DNA of 64,000 nt, from the NCBI RefSeq assembly GCF_001544755.2, contig NZ_FCOF02000004.1, positions 235,788-299,787 on the forward strand, written 5' to 3'. Both the position numbers and the translations under genes were made by a program. The stretch's first letter is position 1. The number at the start of each line of letters is the position of its first letter. This stretch comes from Caballeronia catudaia (GTDB lineage Bacteria; Pseudomonadota; Gammaproteobacteria; Burkholderiales; Burkholderiaceae). Shown here piece after piece: positions 53,570 to 62,942 of the stretch. The notes under the pieces were generated by a model. It ran no database searches. It saw only the letters and a list, made by a program, of their open reading frames with translations, and was not told the DNA's origin.

Positions 53570-54607
53570 TCATCCTTTCACCGCTCCGACGAGAATGCCC
53601 CGCACGATGAAGCGCTGCAACGTGAGCGTGAGCAGCATCACCGGCAGGATCATGATGAGTATCAGCACCGACATGTTCCACCATTGCGGACCGCGCGTCG
53701 CATTCTGCGCGGCGACGAGCAGCGGCATCGTCTGCGCATTCGCGGTCGTCAGAAAGAGCGCGAACAGATATTCGTTCCACGACAGGATCAGCACGAGCAG
53801 GCCCGTCGCGACGAGGCCGGGCGACACCAGCGGCAGCACGATGCCAAAGAGAATCGAGAAGCGCGTCGCGCCGTCGATCTGCGCGCTCTCTTCGATTTCG
53901 CGCGGCACGCCTTCGAAGAAATCGAACATCAGCCACACGACGATCGGCAGATTCGCCGTCGCATACGTGATGATGAGCGCGAGATGCGTGTCGAGCAGGC
54001 CGGCGTCCCTGAAGATGAGATAGATCGGGATCACCGTGACGACGGGCGGCAGAATGCGCTGCGACACCACCCAGAACAGAATGTCATCATTGTTCAGCCG
54101 TCGATGCGCGCGGCGCATGATCGGGCGCAGCAGCAAAAAGAAAAGCGCGAACGCCACTACGAAAGCGATGCGCAAATCGACATGGCCCCACGCTACCGCC
54201 GCGATCAGCAACGCGATCAACACGATGCCGAGCCCCACGGCCGCTATCGGCGGACGGTACTGGATGCGCGCAAGCGCATACGCCGCCATCGAGCCGAGAA
54301 AGATCGCGGCCGCCGTGCTGCATGTCGCGACGATCAGCGAGTTCATATAAGGCCGATACGTGTCGGGGCCCAGGTCGACGAATATGTAGTGCCACGCATC
54401 GAGATGCGGCGTGAAGTCGACGAAGGGAATGTAGAGCGGTCCCGTCGATACATCCACCGGCAGCTTGAACGACGTAATCGCCATCCAGTACAGCGGGAAC
54501 AACACGACGAGCGACCAGAACCCCAGCAGCAGATAAGCGACCGCCTTGCCGCCAGCCGGCATTTCATCCACGCGCGCGGGCACGAACCATCGTTTGAATG
54601 CGTTCAT
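53570..54607 (-). CDS. carbohydrate ABC transporter permease (UgpE/MalG type)
   Basis: A 345-residue permease with six or more helices; it has an unusual long hydrophobic insertion (VGLGIVLIALLIAAVAWGHV then FVVAFALFFLLLRPIMRRAH) between the first helix and the core, and the ATPase-docking EAA loop in REIEESAQIDGATRFSILFG. Its ATG overlaps the stop of the upstream permease (TGATG). With that partner it forms the pore. Relatives of this arrangement import sugar alcohols or sugar acids; the substrate is not clear. Confidence 0.9.
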   Translation of the reverse strand: MNAFKRWFVPARVDEMPAGGKAVAYLLLGFWSLVVLFPLYWMAITSFKLPVDVSTGPLYIPFVDFTPHLDAWHYIFVDLGPDTYRPYMNSLIVATCSTAAAIFLGSMAAYALARIQYRPPIAAVGLGIVLIALLIAAVAWGHVDLRIAFVVAFALFFLLLRPIMRRAHRRLNNDDILFWVVSQRILPPVVTVIPIYLIFRDAGLLDTHLALIITYATANLPIVVWLMFDFFEGVPREIEESAQIDGATRFSILFGIVLPLVSPGLVATGLLVLILSWNEYLFALFLTTANAQTMPLLVAAQNATRGPQWWNMSVLILIMILPVMLLTLTLQRFIVRGILVGAVKG

Positions 54608-55755
54608 CACTGATCTCCGCGCGCGCGCCGCACGACGAACTGGAAGAACGAGACGCATGCGATCGTCGAGACGAAGAACAGCATGTACGCCACCGCCGAC
54701 GCGCCGCCGAGATTCAGCGCGCGCCATTCGATGAACGCATGCAGCGTCATCGATTCGGTCGCGATGCCGGGGCCGCCGTTGGTCAGCACGTTCGGAAGAT
54801 CGACGATCTTGAATGCTTCGATCAGTCGAATCAGCACTGCGCTTGCAGCGACGGGCGCGATGGACGGCCACGTCACGTCACGGAACACGCGCCACGCCGA
54901 TGCCCCGTCGAGCTGCGCCGCCTCGATCTGTTCGCGCGACGTGCCTTCGAGCGCCGCGAGCATCACGAGAAACATGAAGGGCACCCATTGCCACGTATCG
55001 CCGATCACGACGACGAGCCGCGCGAGCCACGGGTCCGCCGCCCACGCGATCTGGCCGAGGCCGAGCCATGACCATACCGGCGCGAGCGGGCCTATCGAGG
55101 TATCGGCCATCATGCGGAACATGTACGCGATGCCGACGGGCGTCACCATCAGCGGCAGAAAGAACAGCAGCCGGAAGAAGCGCCCGCCCTTGAGCGGCAG
55201 CGTGCATAGATAAGCGAGCCCCAGCCCGATGAGAAACTGCAGCGCCACACCCGACACGACATAGAAGATCGTCACCATCAGGCTGCCGAGCGCGCCGCCG
55301 CCACCGAGCGTATTCGCCGCGAGCCAGACGAGCGCGACACACATGCACGCTGCAATCAGCCGCCCCAATGCGCCGATGATCGAGCGCCGTTCGCTTCTGA
55401 CGTAACGATAGAGCCATACGATCACGGCAAGCGCGGCGGTGACCATCGCCGCGATGCTGATGACGCCCGGTGCGCGGAACACGCCCGTGAAGTGATACTG
55501 CTGACTGCCCGAAAAGAGCCGCACGTAATTTCGCAGCCCGGTGAACGTCAACTGATATCCGCCCTCGCCCAGTTCGAAACGCGTCAGCGAAAGATACGCG
55601 GACGTGACGAGCGGAAAGATCGAGAACGCGAGAATCAGCAGCACGGTCGGCAGCACGAAAACATAAGGCGCCTGCCTGTCGATCCAGTTGGCGGCGCGCG
55701 CGCGCGAACCCCGCTCGTTCGCGGCCACGGCTGATGCGTGCGACGGCGTATTCAT
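54607..55755 (-). CDS. carbohydrate ABC transporter permease (UgpA/MalF type)
   Basis: A 382-residue permease. The first helix (YVFVLPTVLLILAFSIFPLV) is followed by a periplasmic region, an extra stretch of helices (ISIAAMVTAALAVIVWLYRY; LGRLIAACMCVALVWLAANT) not usual in MalF-type permeases, and a conserved C-terminal half with ATPase-docking EAAQLDGASAWRVFRDVTWP. It partners the UgpE-like permease. The extra helices match the unusual insertion in that partner, so both may have grown together. Confidence 0.9.
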   Translation of the reverse strand: MNTPSHASAVAANERGSRARAANWIDRQAPYVFVLPTVLLILAFSIFPLVTSAYLSLTRFELGEGGYQLTFTGLRNYVRLFSGSQQYHFTGVFRAPGVISIAAMVTAALAVIVWLYRYVRSERRSIIGALGRLIAACMCVALVWLAANTLGGGGALGSLMVTIFYVVSGVALQFLIGLGLAYLCTLPLKGGRFFRLLFFLPLMVTPVGIAYMFRMMADTSIGPLAPVWSWLGLGQIAWAADPWLARLVVVIGDTWQWVPFMFLVMLAALEGTSREQIEAAQLDGASAWRVFRDVTWPSIAPVAASAVLIRLIEAFKIVDLPNVLTNGGPGIATESMTLHAFIEWRALNLGGASAVAYMLFFVSTIACVSFFQFVVRRARGDQ

Positions 55756-55803
55756 CGAGTCTCCATAGCGGCGCGGATCAGCGTCCGCGCCACGTCACAA
55801 AGA

Positions 55804-57282
55804 TCACTTCGCGCCGATCGACGCCTTGTATGCGCGCAACTGGGTGTCCTTGCCGAGATCGTCGGTGATCTCGCTCCAGCCGCTGTCGATGGCCTTCATC
55901 GTCGCGTCGGCATCGATTTCGCCCGCGACGAAACGCGCGACCGCCGTATCGAGCACGACTTGCTCATAGCGCTGATTCTGCGGAATGCGCAGGTCGATGA
56001 TCATGTTCGGACTCTGCAGGCTCTGCTGAATCGCGCCGAGATACGACTTCGCCGCGGCGTCGCTCATGCCCGCCTTCTTCCATGCCGACATATCCGTGAA
56101 CTGCGAACGCCGATACGGATTGAAGCCCGATGCGCCGATCGTCACATCCACGTTCGATTGCGCGGGCTGGCTCATGAACGAGAGGAACGCATAAGCCGCG
56201 TCCTTCACCTTCGGTTTCGCCTTCGCGTTGATGCCGCCCGACCAGCCGCCGAACGCGGCGAACGGCGCATGGTTCACGCCGTCGATCGCATACGGACACG
56301 TGGCTTTGTCGCACGGCACGAGCTTGCCCGTGTCGCGATCGAGCACCTTGCGCGAGCCGGGCAGAATCACCGCGCCGACCTTGTCGATCACCTTCGACTG
56401 CTTCGGATCGATGGCGAGCACGCCGATATCGCCCCAGTCGAGCGTCAATGCGCAATGGCCGGAGATGAACGCGCTGCGCGTATCGCCGACATCGAGATTG
56501 ATTTCGTTGGGCGGACCGTAGGTCGTCGATTCCTTATAGACGCGCAATGCTTCCTTGAAGCCGTCGTTGTTCACGAGCGACTTGAAGTTGCGCGGATCGA
56601 AGAACGCGCCCTGCGCCGTGCCCTTCGATTGCAGATAGCCGCCCGCGATCGAGATGATCGCCCAATACGCCTGGGCGTTGCGCTTCTTCGATATGCACGA
56701 TCCCGCGACCGGCTTGCCATCGCCGCCGAAGGCCTTGCCGTTGGCCGCCTTCGCGATGTCGAGATAATCGTCCCAGGTCTTCGGCGGCTCTTTGCCGAGC
56801 TGCTTCAGGATATCGGTGCGGTAATAGACCATCTGGAAGTCGCCGTCGAGCGCGATCAGATAGGTCTTGCCGTTGTACTTCTGCGAGAAGTCGACGAAGA
56901 ACGGCATCACGTCGCCTTCCTTCAACGCTGCGTCTTTGGCGACGCGCTGCGTCAGGTCTTCGAGGAACGCGCCTTTCGTGTAATCGACCATCCATTGCGG
57001 CGCGAACACGGCGGCATCGACGGAATTCGTGCCCGACGCCCAGTCGGTCAACAACTTCTGATAAAGGTCAGAGAATGGCACCGTCAGCACGTTGATCTTC
57101 GCGCCCGTCAGCTTCTCGAACTCGGGCGCGCGGCGTTGCAGCGGCTCGGCGATTTGCGGCCCGACGAAGGTCATCACGTTGACGGTCACGCCCTTGAAGT
57201 CTTCTGCCGCCATCGCGGGCGATGCGGCGATACATGTGGCCGCGAGCGCGGCTGCGGCGCCCGCTTGCTTGAACAGGTTCAT
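55804..57282 (-). CDS. extracellular solute-binding protein, family 1, for carbohydrate import
   Basis: A 492-residue periplasmic binding protein with signal peptide (MNLFKQAGAAAALAATCIAA, cleaved after MAA) and the family 1 pattern VTVNVMTFVGPQIAEPLQRR, then LTGAKINVLTVPFSDLYQKL. It captures a sugar or sugar acid and passes it to the two permeases. AGGAGA precedes the ATG at 57282. Downstream (leftward) come the permeases and ATPase; upstream lies the GntR regulator gene in the same direction, 50 bp away. The FucD gene across the divergent gap suggests that the ligand is fucose-derived. Confidence 0.9.
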   Translation of the reverse strand: MNLFKQAGAAAALAATCIAASPAMAAEDFKGVTVNVMTFVGPQIAEPLQRRAPEFEKLTGAKINVLTVPFSDLYQKLLTDWASGTNSVDAAVFAPQWMVDYTKGAFLEDLTQRVAKDAALKEGDVMPFFVDFSQKYNGKTYLIALDGDFQMVYYRTDILKQLGKEPPKTWDDYLDIAKAANGKAFGGDGKPVAGSCISKKRNAQAYWAIISIAGGYLQSKGTAQGAFFDPRNFKSLVNNDGFKEALRVYKESTTYGPPNEINLDVGDTRSAFISGHCALTLDWGDIGVLAIDPKQSKVIDKVGAVILPGSRKVLDRDTGKLVPCDKATCPYAIDGVNHAPFAAFGGWSGGINAKAKPKVKDAAYAFLSFMSQPAQSNVDVTIGASGFNPYRRSQFTDMSAWKKAGMSDAAAKSYLGAIQQSLQSPNMIIDLRIPQNQRYEQVVLDTAVARFVAGEIDADATMKAIDSGWSEITDDLGKDTQLRAYKASIGAK

Positions 57283-57331
57283 TGTGTGTCTCCTCCATTG
57301 CGGTTGACCACGCTTGGGTATTTCTTGTCTT

Positions 57332-58060
57332 CTACTCCCTGAACAGGTCCGGTCTTTCAGCGGAGAAGCGTCGCAACTCCGCGACGACTTCATCGAGGTG
57401 ATCGTGCATCGCGCGCGCGGCGGCGTCGCCATCGCGCTTGCGAAGGGCATCGGCGATACGCCCGTGTTCCGCGAGCGTATGCGCATGGCGCTCGGGACTC
57501 GCCATCAGCCGGCGCGCGCGATCGAGCGCATTGCGCGACGCCGCGACGATCTCCTTCACGCGCGGCAGATCGATCGCATCGAGCAGCAGTGCATGAAACG
57601 CGAGATCGAGCACATGAAATTCGCGGCGCAAGCCTTGGCTCACCGCATCGCGTTCGCGATCGAGATTGGCGTCGAGGGCATCGAGCGTGGCTTCGTCGCA
57701 GCAAGCGGCCAGCGCGCGCACCGTTTCCACTTCGAGCGCGCTGCGGATGAAAAGATGCTGGCGTATATCGTGCATGACAATTGGCATGACGCGAGTGCCG
57801 CGTTGCGGCAACACTTCGACGAGCCCCGCGGCCGCGAGCTTCGCAAGCGCCGACGAAACCGGAAAGCGCGAGACGCCCATGCGCTCGCATACCGCGAGCT
57901 TGTCGATCATCATGCCGGGCTCCATCGCGAGATTGACGATGGCCGCGCGCAGCGCTTCTTCGACCGCGTCGGTGAGGCTGCCGCGCTCCGAACCGTGCAA
58001 CTGTGGCAATGCGCGATAAGGGTCGGCGGCGAGGCTGTTTTCATTCGTCGATGTGCTCAC
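57332..58060 (-). CDS. GntR-family regulator, FadR subfamily
   Basis: A 242-residue regulator: winged helix (AMEPGMMIDKLAVCERMGVS, RFPVSSALAKLAAAGLVEVL) and all-helical FCD ligand domain (HLFIRSALEVETVRALAACC; later FHVLDLAFHALLLDAIDLPR). It is divergent from the fucD gene and probably represses both the transporter and fucD. The 123-bp gap holds a repeated GCTAG (ATGCTAGCAGGCTAGGAG, 58084-58101), a candidate operator. Confidence 0.9.
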   Translation of the reverse strand: MSTSTNENSLAADPYRALPQLHGSERGSLTDAVEEALRAAIVNLAMEPGMMIDKLAVCERMGVSRFPVSSALAKLAAAGLVEVLPQRGTRVMPIVMHDIRQHLFIRSALEVETVRALAACCDEATLDALDANLDRERDAVSQGLRREFHVLDLAFHALLLDAIDLPRVKEIVAASRNALDRARRLMASPERHAHTLAEHGRIADALRKRDGDAAARAMHDHLDEVVAELRRFSAERPDLFRE

Positions 58061-58183
58061 GCCGCCCTTGATTTCGCACTAACATGCTAGCAGGCTAGGA
58101 GGCGAAACACGGGTTGTCAATGTCGATAAACCCCTTGCTTTGCAGCATCCCGAGCCGTCACGCCACCTTTCGAGGAGATGAAG

Positions 58184-59482
58184 ATGACTAGCATCACGAA
58201 GCTCTCCGTGCGCGATATCCGCTTTCCAACTTCGCGTTCGCTCGACGGTTCGGACGCGATGAACGCCGCGCCCGACTATTCCTCCGCCTACGTGATACTC
58301 GAAACCGATGCGCCCGGACTCGCCGGTCATGGCCTCACGTTCACGATCGGGCGCGGCACGGAAGTCGTCGTCGCGGCGGTCGAGGCGCTTGCGCCGCTCG
58401 TCGTCGGCAGGAAGCTCGAAGAGATTGCCGCGGACATGGGCGGCTTCTGGCGCGCGATTACATCGGACAGTCAGTTGCGCTGGATCGGTCCCGAGAAAGG
58501 CGTCATTCATCTCGCGACCGCAGCCGTGGTCAACGCCGTGTGGGACCTCTGGGCAAAAAGCGAGAAGAAGCCCTTGTGGAAACTGCTCGTCGACATGAGT
58601 CCGGAAGAACTCGTGCATTGTCTGGACTTCCGTTACGTGACCGATGCGATCACGCCATCGGAAGCGCTCGCGCTGTTGAAGCGTCTGCAAGGCACGCGCG
58701 GCGAACGCGAACAGGAGATGCTCGCGCAAGGCTTTCCGGCTTACACGACCTCGGCGGGCTGGCTCGGCTACGACGACGACAAGATTCGCCGGCTCGCGCG
58801 CGAAGGCGTCGCGGCGGGCTGGACGCATTTCAAGCAGAAAGTCGGCGGCAATCTCGAAGAAGATATCCGGCGCGCGCGCATCTTGCGCGAGGAAATCGGC
58901 CCCGAGCGCAAGCTCATGATGGATGCGAACCAGGTCTGGGAAGTCGATGAAGCGATCGCGAACATGCGCCGTCTCGCGGAGTTCGATCCGTGGTGGATCG
59001 AGGAGCCGACGAGCCCGGACGACGTGCTCGGCCATGCCGCCATCCGCAAGCGCCTTGCGCCGATGATAGGCGTCGCTACCGGCGAGCATTGCCAGAACCG
59101 GGTCATCTTCAAGCAGCTCCTGCAGGCCGAAGCAATCGACTTTTGTCAGATCGATAGCTGCCGTCTCGGCGGGCTGAACGAAGTGCTCGTCGTTCTCCTG
59201 ATGGCCGCGAAGTTCGGCGTGCCCGTGTGTCCGCATGCGGGCGGCGTCGGCTTATGCGAGTATGTGCAGCACATTTCGCTGTTCGACTACATCTGCGTGT
59301 CGGGGTCGCTCGAGAATCGCGTGCTCGAATACGTCGATCATCTGCACGAGCATTTTCTCGATCCGGTCGTCATCGGGAACGGGCGCTATATGCCGCCGCA
59401 AGCGCCGGGATACAGCATCGAGATGCATGCGGCGTCGCTCGAACGCCACGAATTCGGCAAAGGAGAAGCATGGCGCACATGA
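58184..59482 (+). CDS. fucD: L-fuconate dehydratase (enolase superfamily)
   Basis: A 432-residue enolase-superfamily enzyme. Recognisable stretches of L-fuconate dehydratase are TSAGWLGYDDDKI, HFKQKVGGNLEEDI with the catalytic Lys pair context, MMDANQVWEVDEAI, WIEEPTSPDDVLGH, GVATGEHCQNRVIF, QIDSCRLGGLNE and CPHAGGVGLCEYVQH with the catalytic His. It dehydrates L-fuconate to 2-keto-3-deoxy-L-fuconate. ATG 58184 is preferred because GAGGAG then stands 6 bases before it; ATG 58178 is adjacent to it. Other fucose pathway genes are not in the window. Confidence 0.88.
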   Translation: MTSITKLSVRDIRFPTSRSLDGSDAMNAAPDYSSAYVILETDAPGLAGHGLTFTIGRGTEVVVAAVEALAPLVVGRKLEEIAADMGGFWRAITSDSQLRWIGPEKGVIHLATAAVVNAVWDLWAKSEKKPLWKLLVDMSPEELVHCLDFRYVTDAITPSEALALLKRLQGTRGEREQEMLAQGFPAYTTSAGWLGYDDDKIRRLAREGVAAGWTHFKQKVGGNLEEDIRRARILREEIGPERKLMMDANQVWEVDEAIANMRRLAEFDPWWIEEPTSPDDVLGHAAIRKRLAPMIGVATGEHCQNRVIFKQLLQAEAIDFCQIDSCRLGGLNEVLVVLLMAAKFGVPVCPHAGGVGLCEYVQHISLFDYICVSGSLENRVLEYVDHLHEHFLDPVVIGNGRYMPPQAPGYSIEMHAASLERHEFGKGEAWRT

Positions 59483-60354
59483 AGGCCCCGACATGGCTGG
59501 ACGTCATCGCGCAAACCGAGCGCGCGCTCGCATGCGGCGCGCTGCGCTCCTTCGATACCGTCCAAAGCGTGATCGAGGACGGCGGCGTGCGCTTTCACGT
59601 GCGGCAGGCGGCGAATCTCGCGCGCAAGGAAGAGGCGTCGAAGCTCGCGGCGAAATCGGCCGCGGATGCCGCGAGCGAATGGCGCGATCCGTTTTCGCCA
59701 TGCGAGGAGGCGTTGCGGGTCGGCGATATCGGCGAGCAGCATTTCCTGTTGCTCAACAAGTTCAACGTGCTCGCGCATCATCTGCTGATCGTGACGACCG
59801 ACTTCGAGCCGCAGGAATGCCTCATCGGTGAAAAGGATTTCGCCGCGCTCTTCGCCTGTCTGGATTGCTTCGACGGGCTCGGCTTCTATAACGGCGGTGC
59901 GATCGCCGGGTCGAGCCAGCCGCACAAGCATCTGCAGATGGTGCCCTTGCCGCTCGACGCCGATACGCAAGAGGCCTTGCCGATCGAGCCGCATCTCGAA
60001 GCCGCGCGCACGGACGGCATCTTTCGCGCGCCGGGGCTCGCGTTCGCGCATGCGGCGGCGTGGCTCGACAACCACGACCTGGCGCACGCCCACGCGACTT
60101 ATCGGCGCTTGCTGGAGGCGATCGGCATCGAGCCGCTCGATGTCGCCGGCGTCGCGCATCAGAGCGCGCCCTACAACCTGCTCGTCACGCGCCGCTGGAT
60201 GCTCGCGGTGCCGCGCAGCGTGTCGCATGTCGAAGGCGTCGCCGTGAATGCGCTCGGCTTCGCGGGCTCGCTCTTCGTGCGCGACGACGCGCAGCGCGGC
60301 ATCGTCGAATCGCGCGGTCCGATGAAGCTGCTCGCGGATGCGGCCATCTCTTGA
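59470..60354 (+). CDS. Ap4A phosphorylase/ATP adenylyltransferase-like protein
   Basis: A 294-residue HIT-superfamily protein with the H-x-H-x-Q active site in SSQPHKHLQMVP, preceded by LLNKFNVLAHHLLIVTTDFE. Relatives split diadenosine tetraphosphate to ADP and ATP with phosphate. The ATG at 59470 lies inside the end of fucD, a 13-bp overlap, with AAAGGAGA before it, so they are probably co-translated. Why a nucleotide phosphorylase should be coupled to fucD is unclear. Confidence 0.82.
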   Translation: MAHMKAPTWLDVIAQTERALACGALRSFDTVQSVIEDGGVRFHVRQAANLARKEEASKLAAKSAADAASEWRDPFSPCEEALRVGDIGEQHFLLLNKFNVLAHHLLIVTTDFEPQECLIGEKDFAALFACLDCFDGLGFYNGGAIAGSSQPHKHLQMVPLPLDADTQEALPIEPHLEAARTDGIFRAPGLAFAHAAAWLDNHDLAHAHATYRRLLEAIGIEPLDVAGVAHQSAPYNLLVTRRWMLAVPRSVSHVEGVAVNALGFAGSLFVRDDAQRGIVESRGPMKLLADAAIS

Positions 60355-60408
60355 AATCGGCGGCGGCGGCCCGCATGTCGGCTTCCAGACATCGGGAGTT
60401 CAAGCAAC

Positions 60409-61437
60409 ATGGGAAGCCGGCCTCAATTCATCGACGATCTCGCGCGCGGCGCGCAAGACGCCGCGCCCTCCGCTCCGCTCGACGACACCGCGCTGCTCGA
60501 CGCCTATTCGCGCACGGTCATCGGCGCGCTCGAGCGCGTGCGGCAGGCAGTCGTGTTCATCTCCGTCGAGCGTCAGCTTGCCGATCAGCGCGGCGCGCGC
60601 CGCAACGTCGGCGGCACGGGCTCGGGTTTCATCTTCACGCCGGACGGCTATCTGCTGACCAATAGCCACGTCGTGCATGGCGCGACGCATATCGTCGTCA
60701 CGCTGGCGGACGGCGCGCGCTTCGACGCCGATCTGATCGGCGACGATCCCGCGAGCGATCTCGCGGTGCTGCGCATCGGCTCGGCCGAACCGTTGCCGCA
60801 TGTCGAGCTGGGCAGCTCGGGCGCCTTGCGCGTCGGGCAGATCGCGATCGCCGTGGGCAATCCGCTCGGACTCGCGCAAACCGTCACGACGGGCGTCGTG
60901 TCCGCGCTCGGCAGAACGCTGCGCTCGACCTCGGGCCGCATGATTTACGACGTCATCCAGACCGACGCCGCGCTCAATCCCGGCAATTCGGGCGGGCCGC
61001 TCATCGATTCGGCGGGGCACGTGATCGGCGTGAACACGGCGATCATCTCCGGCGCGCAGGCCATTTCCTTCGCCACGGCGATCGATACGGCGAAGTGGGT
61101 CATCATGCAGATCTTCACGCACGGGCGCGTGCGGCGCGCGTATATCGGCGTCGCGGGCACGACCACGCCGATCTCGCGTCGCGTGCAGCGCTTCTTCGGG
61201 CTGAGCGCGGCGAGCGGCGTGCATGTGATGGAGATCGTGAAAGGCAGTCCGGCCGCGCTCGGCGGGTTGCGCACGGGCGATCGCATCGTCGCGGTGGATG
61301 ACATTGCCGTCGATAGCGTGGATGGCTTGCAGCGCACGCTGGACGCGTCGCGCATCGATCGGCCGGTGAAGATCGCGGTGCTGCGCGGCACACAGAAACT
61401 CGACGTGGAGGTTACGCCCGTCGAGCAAACCGGATAA
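60409..61437 (+). CDS. DegP/HtrA-like serine protease with PDZ domain, no signal peptide
   Basis: A 342-residue trypsin-like protease: His in LLTNSHVVHGATHIVVT, Asp in DPASDLAVLRIG, Ser in ALNPGNSGGPLIDSAGHVIG, followed by a C-terminal PDZ domain (VHVMEIVKGSPAALGGLRTG, DRIVAVDDIAVDSV). No signal peptide or membrane anchor is visible at the N-terminus, so unlike ordinary DegP it would be cytoplasmic unless started elsewhere. GGGAG precedes the ATG. It lies 54 bp after the Ap4A-phosphorylase-like gene. Confidence 0.88.
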   Translation: MGSRPQFIDDLARGAQDAAPSAPLDDTALLDAYSRTVIGALERVRQAVVFISVERQLADQRGARRNVGGTGSGFIFTPDGYLLTNSHVVHGATHIVVTLADGARFDADLIGDDPASDLAVLRIGSAEPLPHVELGSSGALRVGQIAIAVGNPLGLAQTVTTGVVSALGRTLRSTSGRMIYDVIQTDAALNPGNSGGPLIDSAGHVIGVNTAIISGAQAISFATAIDTAKWVIMQIFTHGRVRRAYIGVAGTTTPISRRVQRFFGLSAASGVHVMEIVKGSPAALGGLRTGDRIVAVDDIAVDSVDGLQRTLDASRIDRPVKIAVLRGTQKLDVEVTPVEQTG

Positions 61438-61491
61438 CGCCGCGGCGGTGCATGCCTTCATCGCATGCGCCGCCGCTCGCGCCGCTTCGCT

Positions 61492-61794
61492 TCAGCCTTC
61501 ACTTCTTTTTCTGCCGCCGGTCTCCCCCGCTGGCTCTCCCACGTACCCCGTGTCTCGTTCGTGCGCATCGGCGAAGACGTCCGCCAGGCGCTCGCGCAGC
61601 GCGGCCGCATCGCGCCGCAGCGGCTCGTTCGTCGACGCGACGATCAACGCATCGATGCGCCGCTGCCAGTATTCCTGCCGCATGACGGCAGGCCGCATCG
61701 GCGCGGTGCGCCCGCTCGTCGCGACGCGCTCCAGCTCCGCGATCATCCGCCCGATGTGCGCAAGTTCCTCTTGCGCATGTTGATCGGCGCTCAC
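61492..61794 (-). CDS. hypothetical small helical protein, 100 residues
   Basis: A frame starting at GTG 61794 with GGAG 8 bases before. The product is helical and charged (ADQHAQEELAHIGRMIAELE, REYWQRRIDALIVASTN-like centre), without membrane segments. I do not recognise it. It is convergent with the protease gene. Confidence 0.6.
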   Translation of the reverse strand: MSADQHAQEELAHIGRMIAELERVATSGRTAPMRPAVMRQEYWQRRIDALIVASTNEPLRRDAAALRERLADVFADAHERDTGYVGEPAGETGGRKRSEG

Positions 61795-62090
61795 AAGCTT
61801 TCTCCTCGGCTTCCCCCGTCTCCATGCCAGCGCGGGTTCATGCAGTCCTAAACGGCCGGGCCTGAGGTTTTATTCCAGGGTTGTAAGCAAAGCGCGCCCG
61901 CGCGCGCCGGGGCCGGGCTTTGCGCTATTGCGTGTGTATTGACGATGCATTGACGACTATGTGCGCTAACAGCCGGTGGCGCGAGCGCGGGTCCGGCTTA
62001 ATGTGGCAGCAGCAGGCAGGGTTCGCGCGCACGGGTCGCCCCGTCGAACGACTTTTGCCCTGCCGGGGAAGGTCCTAGAAAAGGATTGCC

Positions 62091-62270
62091 ATGACCACGC
62101 ACAAGAAAAACCAGACGGCGCCGCGCCATGCGGGCATCCGCTGCACCGGCCAGCAACTGGACGCCATCTTGCGATTCGCCGAGGAACGCAAGCTCGATCA
62201 TCAACCGCTGCATATCGTGGTCGCCGAATTCTGGCGCTATCACGCGCACTCGGACGCAAAGGCGGCCTGA
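62091..62270 (+). CDS. hypothetical small protein, 59 residues
   Basis: A short frame with AAAAGGAT before the ATG. The product is basic at the start (TTHKKNQTAPRHAGIRC) and helical later (GQQLDAILRFAEERKLDHQP, then VVAEFWRYHAHSD). No family is recognised. The 296 bp to its left carry only GC-rich inverted repeats around 61889-61925 and no gene. Confidence 0.6.
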   Translation: MTTHKKNQTAPRHAGIRCTGQQLDAILRFAEERKLDHQPLHIVVAEFWRYHAHSDAKAA

Positions 62271-62324
62271 TCGTTCGACCTTCCAGCGGGTTTCAGCGCA
62301 TTGCCCGTGCGGGCATCGCGGGCG

Positions 62325-62699
62325 CTATTGCCCCGAAAGCACGCGCTGCTTGAGCACCCAGATTGCAGTCGGCACCGCGTAATAACTGCTGACGTTGCCG
62401 GTGACGAGCTTGCCCGTCAACTGGACGCGCGCGTTTTCGGGCGGCGTCGCGTCGATGATCTGCACCGCCGATACGTTCGACTGCTGCCGCCCGCTTTGCC
62501 CCGCGCTTGCACTCAATACGCAGATGGGGCTCGACAGCGAGAGCACCCACGCCGCTTTCGCCGACGCATCGCCTTCGCGCGAAGCCTGGCGCGCGGCCGT
62601 GCCTTCGAGCATGACGACATCGCCGTCGTTGTAGCACGGCGCCGCGACTGCGGAGCCTGCCATCAGTACGAGCACCCACGCACAGGCTTTCGCAATCAT
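62325..62699 (-). CDS. secreted hypothetical protein, DUF4431-like
   Basis: A 124-residue protein with signal peptide (MIAKACAWVLVLMAGSAVAA) and a body with CYNDGDVVMLEGTAARQA, WVLSLSSPICVLSA and LTGKLVTGNVSSYY. The ligand-free beta pattern around SPICV resembles DUF4431, a periplasmic family of unknown role. Two Cys may form a disulfide. A short GAGG precedes the ATG. Confidence 0.65.
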   Translation of the reverse strand: MIAKACAWVLVLMAGSAVAAPCYNDGDVVMLEGTAARQASREGDASAKAAWVLSLSSPICVLSASAGQSGRQQSNVSAVQIIDATPPENARVQLTGKLVTGNVSSYYAVPTAIWVLKQRVLSGQ

Positions 62700-62942
62700 T
62701 CGAACCTCGCGGCGAGCGCGTCGCGTGACGCGCGGTTCCGGGAAAGAAGCTCAGTTACTTTAGGTGATAGCCGTGGGGGTCGCAACCCGGCGAAGATCGG
62801 TCTCGCGTTTCGTCTTTCAGACTGATCATTCGGGAACGGGCGTTGCTCAGCTTGATATGACAAATAAAGAGCGCGCTGCATGCGCATGAATACATCTGTT
62901 GCTTGGTCCGCGGGATAGCGCGGACTGACAGAGGGGGCGACG

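Noticed and set aside
61889..61925. GC-rich inverted repeat GCAAAGC...GCTTTGC as a terminator
   Set aside because: Long GC-rich loop and no T-run; function cannot be supported.
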